Assembly (NCBI GenBank): GCA_021464415.1
Contig: CM038464.1
Location: forward strand, 1,488,001-1,552,000
Origin: Lonicera japonica
Taxonomy: Eukaryota; Streptophyta; Magnoliopsida; Dipsacales; Caprifoliaceae
Length of the DNA stretch: 64,000 nt
Direction of reading: 5' to 3'
Part shown: in pieces, positions 49,801 through 59,050 of the stretch
Layout of the letters: each line of letters starts with the position of its first letter
How positions within the stretch are numbered: position 1 is the stretch's first letter
Notes under the pieces: generated by a model
Database searches by the model: none
What the model saw: the letters and a program-made list of their open reading frames with translations, nothing else
Told to the model about the DNA's origin: nothing
Position numbers and translations under genes: made by a program

Positions 49801-50638
49801 GGTACTTTGGTGTAATTATGAGAGTTATAGGGTTATAAGGGTAAATTATGTAATTTTCCAAAACCTGATGGTACTTTGGTGTAATTATGAGAGTTATAGG
49901 GTTATAAAGGTAAATTATGTAATTTTCCTAAACCTGAGGGTACTTTGGTGTAAATATGAGAATTATAGGGTTATAAGGGTAAATTATGTAATTTTCCTAA
50001 ACCTGAGGGTACTTTGGTGTAATTATGAGAGTTATAGGGTTATAAGGGTAAATTATGTAATTTTCCTAAACCTGAGGGTACTTTGGTGTAATTATGAGAG
50101 TTATAGGGTTATAAGGGTAAATTATGTAATGTTCCAAAACCTGAGGGTACTTTGGTGTAATTATGAGAGTTATAGGGGTAAATTATGTAATTTTCCAAAA
50201 CATGAGGGTACTTTAGTGTAATTATGAGAGTTATAGGGTTATAGGGGTAAATTATGAGGCATCACATGTAAAAGTATGTGTTCGCTAAAATCAGGCGTTA
50301 TTCCTAAGCAGACATGCATACTAACATTTGTTTAAAATAAATACAGGAAACGACAAGAGGCAGAACAGATAAATACACAAAAGAAGACATACCAGAGATC
50401 GACGGTGAATCTCGTGAGAGACAGGCTCCATCAAGAGCCACGGGACATCCGGGACTGGAGCAGCTCGGATAGCATCTCGATAGACCGCCGCCCGACCGCG
50501 GTCTATCCCATCCTCATCATACCAATCCAAGTCCGCCCAGTCGTCATGATAAGGACTGCAGCGGAGGACGCCCTGAGCATCTGTAAAAGTGACCTCCTCC
50601 TGGTCACCCTCTAATCTATCAGGATGTGCGGGGTCCAT
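46847..50638 (-). pseudogene. Antisense accessory gene 2: PMD-like protein, five exons
   Basis: Exons: 50638-50393, 49420-48757, 48665-48492, 48409-47303, 47215-46847. All introns are GT-AG in phase 0; about 850 residues. Exon 1 is acidic (MDPAHPDRLEGDQ). Exon 2 has the plant-mobile-domain core: CHWWDTTHTFHWSWGEMTMT, PLDLFALTGIP, then QYARVLLLLTLHDLF and LPYLRDFSLMFDYDWGGF. Exon 4 is long and Pro/Gly/Glu-rich. Exon 5 has an Arg/Ser-rich stretch (SRRSSSRTFRRSRSS) and a SUMO-interaction-like VVDLTPEE near the end. Exon 2 is 664 nt, one over a multiple of three; the frame changes at the C5 run 49161-49165, so this copy is broken once. PMD genes are known passengers of plant TEs; the function is unproven. 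Confidence 0.82.
49440..50257. repeat. 69-bp tandem array inside intron 1 of the antisense PMD-like gene
   Basis: About 12 copies of a 69-bp unit (GAGGGTACTTTGGTGTAA ... TTTTCCAAAACCT). Unit starts include 49451, 49521, 49590 and 49659. Copies differ by single bases; one late copy lacks about 9 bp. The array makes up most of the 972-nt intron. Since 69 is divisible by 3, both strands show spurious repetitive reading frames here. Confidence 0.95.
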
Positions 50639-50765
50639 CAGTGTGTAGGAAAGTCGAGAAGGTCGGAAAAATCGGAAAAGCGACAGAGCTTCCGCGCTTG
50701 GGAAAAGAGAAGAAGAGAGAGAAAGAGAAAGGAGAGAATGAGGTGGAATAAGCTCAGCAGGAGGC

Positions 50766-50847
50766 TTATATAGCAGGACGTTTGTCGCGCGACAGATGGC
50801 CACATTGTCGCGCGACAAAGAGCCATTCACCGAAGTGTCGCGCGACA
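50766..50847 (-). promoter_or_regulatory. Promoter of antisense gene 2: TATA plus three palindromes
   Basis: TATATA at 50767-50772, followed upstream (higher coordinates) by perfect TGTCGCGCGACA at 50783-50794, 50806-50817 and 50836-50847. The start codon is about 130 bp downstream across a CT-rich leader. The distal palindrome continues on the plus strand as ATCTTCCCC, identical to the sequence after the last palindrome of the LTR (36062-36070), so the segment seems copied between LTR and internal promoter. Confidence 0.88.
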
Positions 50848-51773
50848 ATCTTCCCCCTCACCTGATTTTTTTGACCTTTTTTTTCTTTTTTCTCCTGCAA
50901 GGGTACTTCAAGGAAGCAGTTTTCGAAAATTGCTAAAAACCGCACACCCAGGATGAGAACACAAGGAGAGACTTCCAAATCATCTCTCCGAAATGCGAAA
51001 GCAAAAATACCATGATTAAAAGTAGTCTCTGATCTCACAGAAAGACCGAGACCAACAATATGAAAGAACCTGCGACGGGAATAAAAAAAAATAAAAAAAT
51101 AAAAAAAATGAAAAAGTAGAAAAGAGAAATAACCCGTAGGAGAGCCCGGAGCGAGCAATAGAAACAGAAATGTAGAGTGACAGGGAGAGCCACACCAAAA
51201 GTGACAGCTAGGCCAAATCAGTTCAGGGCTTCGTTTTGGGTGAGTAAGGCTCCTGATCACAACAAAGGGATAAAAAGACTCATGGTCAAAAACAGAGAAG
51301 GCCAGGAAAAGTCTTTCCCAAAAGAGTGAGAAATAAGGGCATCGAAAAAACAGAAAACGATGTGGGCCCACCAAAAGAGAAAACAGAGAAGAAAACAGAG
51401 ATCAGAGATTGAACTTTCAAACAAATTTTCTTTTCAGCACGATAAAGAAGAGATGGTTTGGAAAAACCTCGAATCATCACGCTGGCAGAAAGCAAAAAGA
51501 AAAATCGAAGACTGCCTTCTGAGGGAAGTATCCTCACTCGAGGAAAACATGAGAACAAAATTCAAGAAAGATACAGGAAAACGGACATTCGGATAAGATT
51601 AGACCTCGAGGAGCTCTTTTTCACCCTCACGAAGACTTCTCTCTCTCACTCTAGCAGTCTAAGAGAGAGACAAGAATTAAAATTCACAAAATCACAAAAC
51701 ACAAGCCCTCTTCAGAGGCAAAAGTTACTCATGAAAGCCCTCTCAGAGGCAATTTTCCTTCTTCTTACAGATC
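50848..51773. other. Purine-rich non-coding stretch
   Basis: About 925 bp, rich in A and G on the plus strand. Frames on either strand are compositionally biased and resemble no protein. At 51705 and 51738 it begins to carry AGCCCTCTnnAGAGGC hairpins that continue toward the 3' LTR. Confidence 0.55.
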
Positions 51774-52003
51774 ACGAAGTCCTCCCAGAGAGGCACAATG
51801 GTAGTCCTCCCACCTGAGGCGAAGCCCTCCCAGAGAGGCACAACGGTAGTCCTCCCACCTGAGGCGAAGCCCTCCCAGAGAGGCACAACGGTAGTCCTCC
51901 CACCTGAGGCGAAGCCCTCCCAGAGAGGCACAACGGTAGTCCTCCCACCTGAGGCGAAGCCCTCCCAGAGAGGCACAACGGTAGTCCTCCCATCTGAGGC
52001 AAG
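51774..52003. repeat. 45-bp tandem array, five copies
   Basis: CCTCCCAGAGAGGCACAA recurs at 51781, 51826, 51871, 51916 and 51961. Copies are nearly identical. The flanks hold AGCCCTCTCCGGAGGC palindromes (about 52014 and 52045). Tandem repeats between the last gene and the 3' LTR are typical of Tat elements. Open frames across it are artefacts of the 45-bp period. Confidence 0.95.
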
Positions 52004-52166
52004 TTGAGCACAAAAGCCCTCTCCGGAGGCAAAACCAAACACAAGCCCTCTCCGGAGGCTCTCTCAAGCACTTCTGCATGCATACACTTCCTTAGAGTTC
52101 ATGCGGGAGCCATGGATCATGATCTCTTCCAGTCGCCTCAATTCCTTGCAGGCAAGGAGCTTGAGT

Positions 52167-52176
52167 CGAGAGGGTC
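52167..52176 (+). promoter_or_regulatory. Weak polypurine tract before the 3' LTR
   Basis: CGAGAGGGTC directly precedes the 3' LTR start TGTAGAC at 52177. It is the expected place for the plus-strand primer, but two pyrimidines next to the LTR make it imperfect. Confidence 0.5.
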
Positions 52177-53770
52177 TGTAGACACCCCGATCCGTGACCC
52201 CCGCAAGAACCCTAACGACCTTCGAGAACTACTGTTTTTGGGTTCGGGACCCACCCGAGCACCCGAAACTACACTAGGAGGGTTTTGTCGGCCAATAGAC
52301 ATGTTTTTTAGAGAGATTATCGCACGACATATCACATTGTCGCATGACAATCCCTGATATGTCGCGCGACAATCCCACTATGTCGCGCGACAATCCCCCT
52401 ATGTCGCGCGACAATCCCCCTCTGCACCAGACCATCCACTCTCTGACACATCAGTCTGTCAGAAACATCACTTCAGTCGTTTGTCGCGCGACATTAGGGA
52501 AATGTCGCGCGACATATCACAGTGTCGCGCGACACTTGCCCTTTTTAGGGAAATGTAGCGCGACAATCTTCCCCGAGCAGTATAAATAGGCCAACACCCC
52601 CAAGGGTTAGAGAGGGGGGAACTGGAATCTGGAAATGCTGGGTTTTAGTCTGATTTTATTATCAAGCATTCTATATTATCGTCTTATCTCTGAAGAATTA
52701 TCGGATCTATTCCCGACACTCGACGTGTCTCGTCTCTGGAATCGAATTCTCGGAAATATCTGAAGAAGGAAAAGATTATTATCGCCGGAAATCTCTCCGC
52801 CGGATTATATTTTCTTTCTTATTATCATTCTCGTCAGGAAGGTAAAGAAAGTCTCTTCTAGTATTTAAAAATTAAAATATCTGTGTACTTGTTTTATTTC
52901 TGTTATTTTGTTCACGTTCTATTTGAATAAACTTATTGCCAAGTTACCAATAGTCTACCGTTTTCAAAACAAAAGACCCTGATAAAATTATTTGTAAAAC
53001 CCGAAGAGTAAGTACATTATCATCCGGATAAAATCCTATCTTCAAACCCGGACCGGTAAGACTTACTTAGGAATTAAAATCGAATATATCCTATATGTTT
53101 CATAGATTGTGATACGTCCGGTAAAACTCCCCTCAAGAGTTCCAATTCCATATTGAAATTAGTTCTATTATAAGATCCGGATTTTTACGAAAAATAGTCA
53201 AAACTCGAGAAAACTGTCATTATCCGAGAAATAATACGGGAAACTCCATTTTTAAAGAAAACAATTTTGTCACTTGTATTTACATTTTTCAAAACGAAAC
53301 ATCGGATCTTGGAAACACAAAGATTTTCTATCCCTTTCCCGTTTTTTTTTTAAGAATTAGGGTTTTCACTTAGAAAGTAGTAGGCTACCGGTAAAAGCAT
53401 CCAAGTTTTTCAACATAAAATAAACATATAAGACCACTAGAGACCGAAAGGGCGGAATGGGTGCTTAACACCTTCCCAAACCGTAATATAGTTTCCGAAC
53501 CCTATAGAATCCTGGTTTCGTAGACAAACGTGTAAAGAAAGGCTTATCTGTAGCTTTTCCTCTTACACGACTATTTTGTCCGTTTTCTCGTAAAACATAC
53601 TGGCGACTCTGAACAAACCCCTTTTACATCTAGAAATAGAACATAGGGACACTTGATAGGAATCAAGAGAGACACTCCTGCAAATGGAACGACGGAATCT
53701 GTTCCGACGTTTCAGACGCCCAAACAGAACGGGGACGAGACCCGGGGGGTCGCATTTGCGGATTCTCACA
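52177..53770 (+). repeat. 3' LTR, 1594 bp
   Basis: Aligns along its whole length with the 5' LTR, from TGTAGACACCCC to TTCTCACA. It is 64 bp longer, mainly from extra palindrome units at 52350-52413. TATAAATA lies at 52581-52588. Scattered single-base differences only, by eye. Confidence 0.95.
52318..52588 (+). promoter_or_regulatory. 3' LTR palindrome cluster plus TATA box
   Basis: Perfect TGTCGCGCGACA at 52360-52371, 52381-52392, 52402-52413, 52482-52493, 52503-52514 and 52523-52534. Variants at 52318-52329, 52338-52349 (TGTCGCATGACA) and 52554-52565 (TGTAGCGCGACA). Three copies at 52360-52413 form a perfect 21-bp ladder absent from the 5' LTR. Confidence 0.88.
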
Positions 53771-54530
53771 CACATGTAAAGAAATTAGGGGTGCATACGT
53801 ATCGCTTGAGCTTCCGTATCTAGTTACATTAGAACCCTAACCACAATATTACTCTAGAATTTAGATTAAACATAGTAATCATTGAAGAACAAATATAGTG
53901 TAAAAGTCATCTTTAAACAAGAACTTGAACCTAAGAGCTTAAATATGAAGAACACGAGTTCTTATCACTTAACCAAATAATATGAAATAAACATGTTTTA
54001 TTTTTAAAATCTTGTGGAAATTACTAAGATAATTAATGAACTCCCCCAAAAGTTATACCTAGGGGTGTCACCCGCTATATTTTTTGCTGAAACTGTTCAA
54101 ATTAATTCAAAAAAAATAGTTCTGGCGCGATATATTTAAATATTGAAAATAGATTTATCGAAACTGAAAGCACCTGAAAATTTTTGGTTCGGTTTTAGTA
54201 TAACATGTATAAAAATAAAAATACCAATTTACTGTTCTGAAAAGTATGATACGTAGAATACCAATTCCAAAATTATAGAAAATACATAATATACCAAAAT
54301 TTAAATAATTATAAAAAATATCAACTATATATAGTTAATACCATAAATACCAAAAATTTAATACATCAAAATATATATATATATTTTTTTTAAGATTTAG
54401 TGTACTCCTAAGATATATTTGACAACTAAATGAAATCGATCTTATACATTTTTTGCACTTGAATAATATTCACCTCCAAACTAAATGAAAATAATTCAAA
54501 CCAAAATATATCGAAAATTTGATTGGTTTT

Positions 54531-54860
54531 GAGCATCTCCAACAATGCTCTCTATTTTAGAGAGCAAATTTTCCAAAATAAAGAGCATATTTTGAACTAG
54601 AGAGTGAGAGACTCCAACAATACTCTCTATTTATGTTATTATTATAACACATGTTGCAATTTAATTGGTTATCAATAAATATATGAGAAAGTGGGTGTTT
54701 AATATGTTATTTTTTTAATGCAAAATATTAAATGGAGAGCCATATTTGGCTCTTTACTCTTCTTTTCTACTTTAGCTATGCTGTTAGCCATGATTTTTTA
54801 GGTAGAAATTATTTATTATAAAAAAGATTTGTGGAATGGAGAATCTCTTGGAGATACTTT
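54531..54860. mobile_element. Probable MITE, about 330 bp
   Basis: Starts GAGCATCTCCAACAATGCTC and ends (reverse complement) with AGTATCTCCAAGAGATTC, giving imperfect inverted ends around an AT-rich, non-coding body. GAGCATCTCCAACA is a word I recognise from plant MITE ends. The target duplication is unclear. Confidence 0.55.
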
Positions 54861-56484
54861 TAGTATTAGTTTATAATTTCAAATTATGCTCGATAACTTA
54901 GTACTCAATTTATTATTTTAGTTTTGCTATTGTAACAACTTTACTAAAATAAAACTCCTAGTTATAGTTATGGGTGGCATTTTAAAACTGTCAACCGCAA
55001 ACTGACTGTACTGAATTGGCAACCGAGCCCATATTGTTTGGTTGATCGAAATGAACATATTCAATTGGCAATTGAACCGATGTTGTTTAGTTGGTAACCA
55101 AGTAGTCAGTTACCAACTAAACTCAATACCGATACCAATTTAATATATACTTATGTGCGATATATATTGATCAACCGACCAATTTTAAAAAATAACAAAT
55201 TTATACGGCTATTTTATTACTATTACCTATTTAGATCTATATTCTTTAAGAGAAATGCTTCACAAATCGGTTATTTTTACTACACAAACGTACCGGCTGA
55301 AGTGTTAAAGAGATTGTGCTGCTTTGTTGTCATTTTCTTTTATCTTGAAGTCCTTCGAAACTGAAAAGCCTTTTAAGTAAAATCCTTCCACCAAAACCCA
55401 CTATTGTGCCTTTTTATTCTTCTTCACTCTGTACCCAGGTTGTGGATTTTTTTACTGTCAAAAAAAGCCCTTAAATTTATGTAATAAGACAATAAGAATC
55501 ACATAACAATTAATCAAGCACTTACAATTAACAAACTGAAATCAGAATGTGAACAAACCTTAATATATATGTGTGTAACTGGGCAAATAGAAGGACCTCA
55601 CAATTAATCAACTACTTTGGGCTCATAAACTACAATGATACAATCCTAAAAGAGGCTATCTAACCGATTTTTGTTGAAATCATCACAAAGTTGACATTAG
55701 ATTTTTTTATTTTTTTTGCTCAAAGAGATTAAATTTAAATAGAGAGATAGAAGGAGAAAGAACAACTATGGGATTAAAAGAAGGAAAACTAAGCATCTTT
55801 GATTTGATTTGCCAAATGAATTGAAGAATTTAGTTGGGTTTCCATGAACATTAACCAGCAAAGTAAGTGTTAGATTTCTATTTTTAGTTGGCTCGATTCC
55901 GATGCCAAAAATACTTTTTTCTTTGTAATTTTTTGAGTCAATTTAAAGATGCGACAATCAACGTAAGCACGTCGATTTTATTGGATGTACCATACATAAT
56001 TCAGTACTTAAGGTAAGTTTATTATATGGTTTGATTCAAAATATAGGTGGTAGTTAAGTGTTAAATTCGAAATTAAAAAGCCTTTGAGTCAAATTTTTTT
56101 AAAAATATTTTATCGAGTTTTATCAAAATTTGAAAAGGTCAGTCGACTTAAATAAATAAGAATTTTTTTTTCATGTCTAATATATTCTATAAAGTTGTTA
56201 ATAAAATTTGAGTTAAATTAGAGGTCAAACGGATTTAATATCGTGAATTAAAAGTTAAAAGAAATAATTTTTTTTTATTATTTTTAAATAAAGAAATAAA
56301 GAAAATATTTGAAAACGTTGAAAAGTCAAACAATCCAATTTGTTAAAAACAAACTCACGTGGCTTTAAAATTGGAAAAGGAAAAATAATATTTGAAACTG
56401 AAAAGTCAAAATGGCCTAGCCCATTATTACCGTGTCCACGTGTAAAGCAAAAAGGAAAGATGCATTGATTTCATTAGCCGACCG

Positions 56485-56984
56485 GTACAAATTAGGCCCG
56501 GGACCGGTTCGATTATTTAAAAAAATTTGAAAAATTATTAATTGAACCAATTCTATTTATAAAAAAGTAAAAAATCGGTTTAAGAACTGAACCGGTTATA
56601 ACGGTTCGGTTCTTTCGATTTATCGATTAACTGTTAACGAGATAAAAACTGGTTCCTTAACGATTATTGAAAAGAATTGGTTTATTGGTTAACTGTTAAT
56701 AAGAAAAAAACTAAAAAAATCGAAATATTAATGATTGTTGGAAAGAAATAACGGTTCTAACGGTTCGGTTCCTAAGCAATTTAGAAGAAAAATCTAATAA
56801 CGGTTCTTTAACGGTTATTAGAAAGAAATTATGTCAAGAACCGTTAACCGAACCGTTAATAACCTCGAAGAACCGAACCAGTAACAAAAGTTTCCTATTT
56901 TCCAAGAACCGAACCAGGTTTTATCTGTTCGGTCCGGACTGGTTCTCCGGTTCCCGGTTCTAAATTCCCAGCCTTAGTACAAAT
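56485..56984. mobile_element. hAT-type MITE, 484 bp, with perfect 8-bp target duplication
   Basis: Element 56493-56976 between GTACAAAT (56485-56492) and GTACAAAT (56977-56984). Ends are inverted and imperfect: TAGGCCCGGGACCGG versus TAAGGCTGGGAATTTAGAACC. The body is full of AACCGGTT and AACGGTT words in both orientations, so the strand can fold extensively. The 8-bp duplication fits the hAT superfamily. No coding capacity. Confidence 0.8.
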
Positions 56985-58317
56985 TATAAAACTTTGGACC
57001 GGTATAATTTTTGATCTTGAACTGGTTTAGAGTGTATTTTTGTTGGCACTTATTTTTATCACAAAAAATATATATTTTTATATTTTTAAACTATTTTAAA
57101 GAGAATTTTGACTATATATTCCTCGTATAAATATAATTATTAATTTGGATTAAAAAATACATGATTCTTGAGAGTTTTTTTAGGTAAAAAATATCCAAAG
57201 GACATAATCATTTTTTAAGAGTTTTGAGACATCACCTAGGTTTTGTTTACATGCCACAAAAAGAACTAAGGTTTCAAATGTTCACAGTCCTGTGAGAGTA
57301 TTTTCGGTTGCGATTGGAGACAGGGTAAGCATGGTGGCTAACTTACGATAAGTGAGATCGCAAACAGGGGTGAAGGACTGTAATCAAATGCATAGAAGGA
57401 TGTGACGGGTCAGTCGAAAAGGCAAAAAACGTTACGCTAAGTCAGTTGTGGTTGAATTTTACCTTCAAGTGATTGACAAAACTGTTACATAAATTGCGGG
57501 AAAGTAATTTTTGTAAGTCATCGTATATGTAATTTCGTTTTAGTCACAGTGAAGCACTGTCGGTTAGTTCTGATAATTAGTCTTATGTAAGTAGGGATAC
57601 CTTGTAAATTTCTTGTGTTATGAATTACTTTTGTGTGATTGCTTTATTGATATAATTATTAGAAAATACAACACATGACTTTGACAATACTAAAATTTTA
57701 TTACACCTAGAGTTTTAATTATGCATATCAAATCTAAATTATTTTTGATAAACCCTAAAATTAACCTAGGCAATATGATTCATATTTTTTCTCCAGTAAG
57801 GTGCGGCACTAAATCTAAAAGAGGAAATTTCATTCAATTTTTGTGTAATAATTTCACATTCGAGCGCTTAACCAAATGGAAAGTATACATTATTGATTTA
57901 AGGGGAATTTTTTGAATTAATTTGTCGTTATTTAATTCCGCACTTAAATGCAATAAAACCCTACTTTTATGTAAAATAATTATATTAGTATAGCAAATTA
58001 GTAGGAGTCGTTCCAAATTCAAGTTAATACCTTAAAAGTATGAAACTTTGTCGAAATCCAATATTTTAGGAACCTAAATTAAAACCGTTTTTAAATTTAG
58101 ATTTTATCTAAACTAAGAAACTAAGCTAATAAAATTAAATCAAACAAGCAAATAATCAATAATAAAAATTCTCAAAGAAAGATAATCCACCACCATGGAC
58201 ATAGATAAAAAGTATCTAATTATATTTTTAATATTCATTCTTACTATATAAACAAATTTAAAATCACCATCATTCTTTATTTAAAACTAATGTAAATAAA
58301 AATACTAGAAATTAGGT

Positions 58318-59050
58318 AGAAGGGCTTATTATACATTGATTTTTACCAAAAATCCAATGAATAATATTTTTTTGAATGAAGGGCCTATTTTTAATTGGTA
58401 ATTTGAATGAAGGGCCTATTTTTAATTGGTAATTAGTGTAAGAGGCCTATTTTGTTTTATATTTTAAATGAATGTATTTGAATAAATTTAAATATCATTT
58501 AATTAATAAAAACATGTTATGTATTACCTAAATTACCCCTTTTTATGAAATTTTCACAAAAAATATGGACTGCAAAGTTCATATTGCAATAAAATATGGA
58601 CTGCAAAGTTCATATTGCAATAAAATATGAACTGCAAAGTTCATATTGCAGTGAAATATGTACTGCAATATGAACTTTGCACTAAAAATATGGACTGCAA
58701 AGTTCACATTGCAGTAAAATATGGACTGCAATATGAACTTTGGACTAAAAATATGGACTGCAAAGTTCACATTGCAGTGAAATATGGACTGCAAAGTTCA
58801 TATTGCAGTGAAATATAGACTGCAAAGTTCATATTGCAGTCCATATTTTAATGCATATTGATATTTTTTTAGTTTATTTTAAGGGTTGGGATGTCATTTT
58901 ATAATGAAAAAAAAAGACACATGTCATATTATCAATAAAATAAAAAATAGGCCTTTTATTTAAAAAAAAATTATTCCTTGGCCTTAGTGTGAAAATCTTT
59001 CTCTAATAAGCCATTTTTTTTAATTGCCCCATAAAAATAGGCATTACATG
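58318..59050. mobile_element. Foldback or MITE-like element with internal palindromic minisatellite
   Basis: The left arm (GGGCTTATTA at about 58323, AAGGGCCTATTTT at about 58379 and again at about 58409) is mirrored on the right as AAATAGGCC (about 58945) and TAATAAGCC (about 59006). Between the arms at 58560-58855 lie repeats of TATGGACTGCAAAGTTCATA in both orientations. No protein coding. Ends and target duplication are uncertain. Confidence 0.55.

Larger units (their letters stand above)
35733..53775 (+). mobile_element. 18.0-kb Tat-lineage Ty3/gypsy retrotransposon with antisense accessory genes
   Basis: Element 35738-53770. LTRs run TGTAGACACCCC to TTCTCACA. The 5-bp flanks are CACGT (35733-35737) and CACAT (53771-53775), a target duplication with one CpG-type G to A change. 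Order: 5' LTR, primer-binding site, gag, protease, RT, RNase H, a second archaeal-type RNase H, integrase, then a long 3' region with two minus-strand genes and tandem repeats, then 3' LTR. The double RNase H and large size are hallmarks of the Tat/Ogre lineage. The LTRs look very similar apart from repeat-number differences, so insertion is fairly recent, yet pol has many stops. Confidence 0.95.

Noticed and set aside
49868..50221. 117-residue repetitive protein on the plus strand (and a similar one on the minus strand at 49486-49722)
   Set aside because: These frames come from the 69-bp tandem unit, whose period is a multiple of three, and the region is a predicted intron.
50766..51374. 202-residue minus-strand protein upstream of the antisense PMD-like gene
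   Set aside because: Phe/Ser-rich composition from a purine-rich region; it overlaps the promoter palindromes and shows no domain.
51743..52083. Repetitive proteins on both strands over the 45-bp array
   Set aside because: All are readings of the same 15-codon period with no start context or homology.
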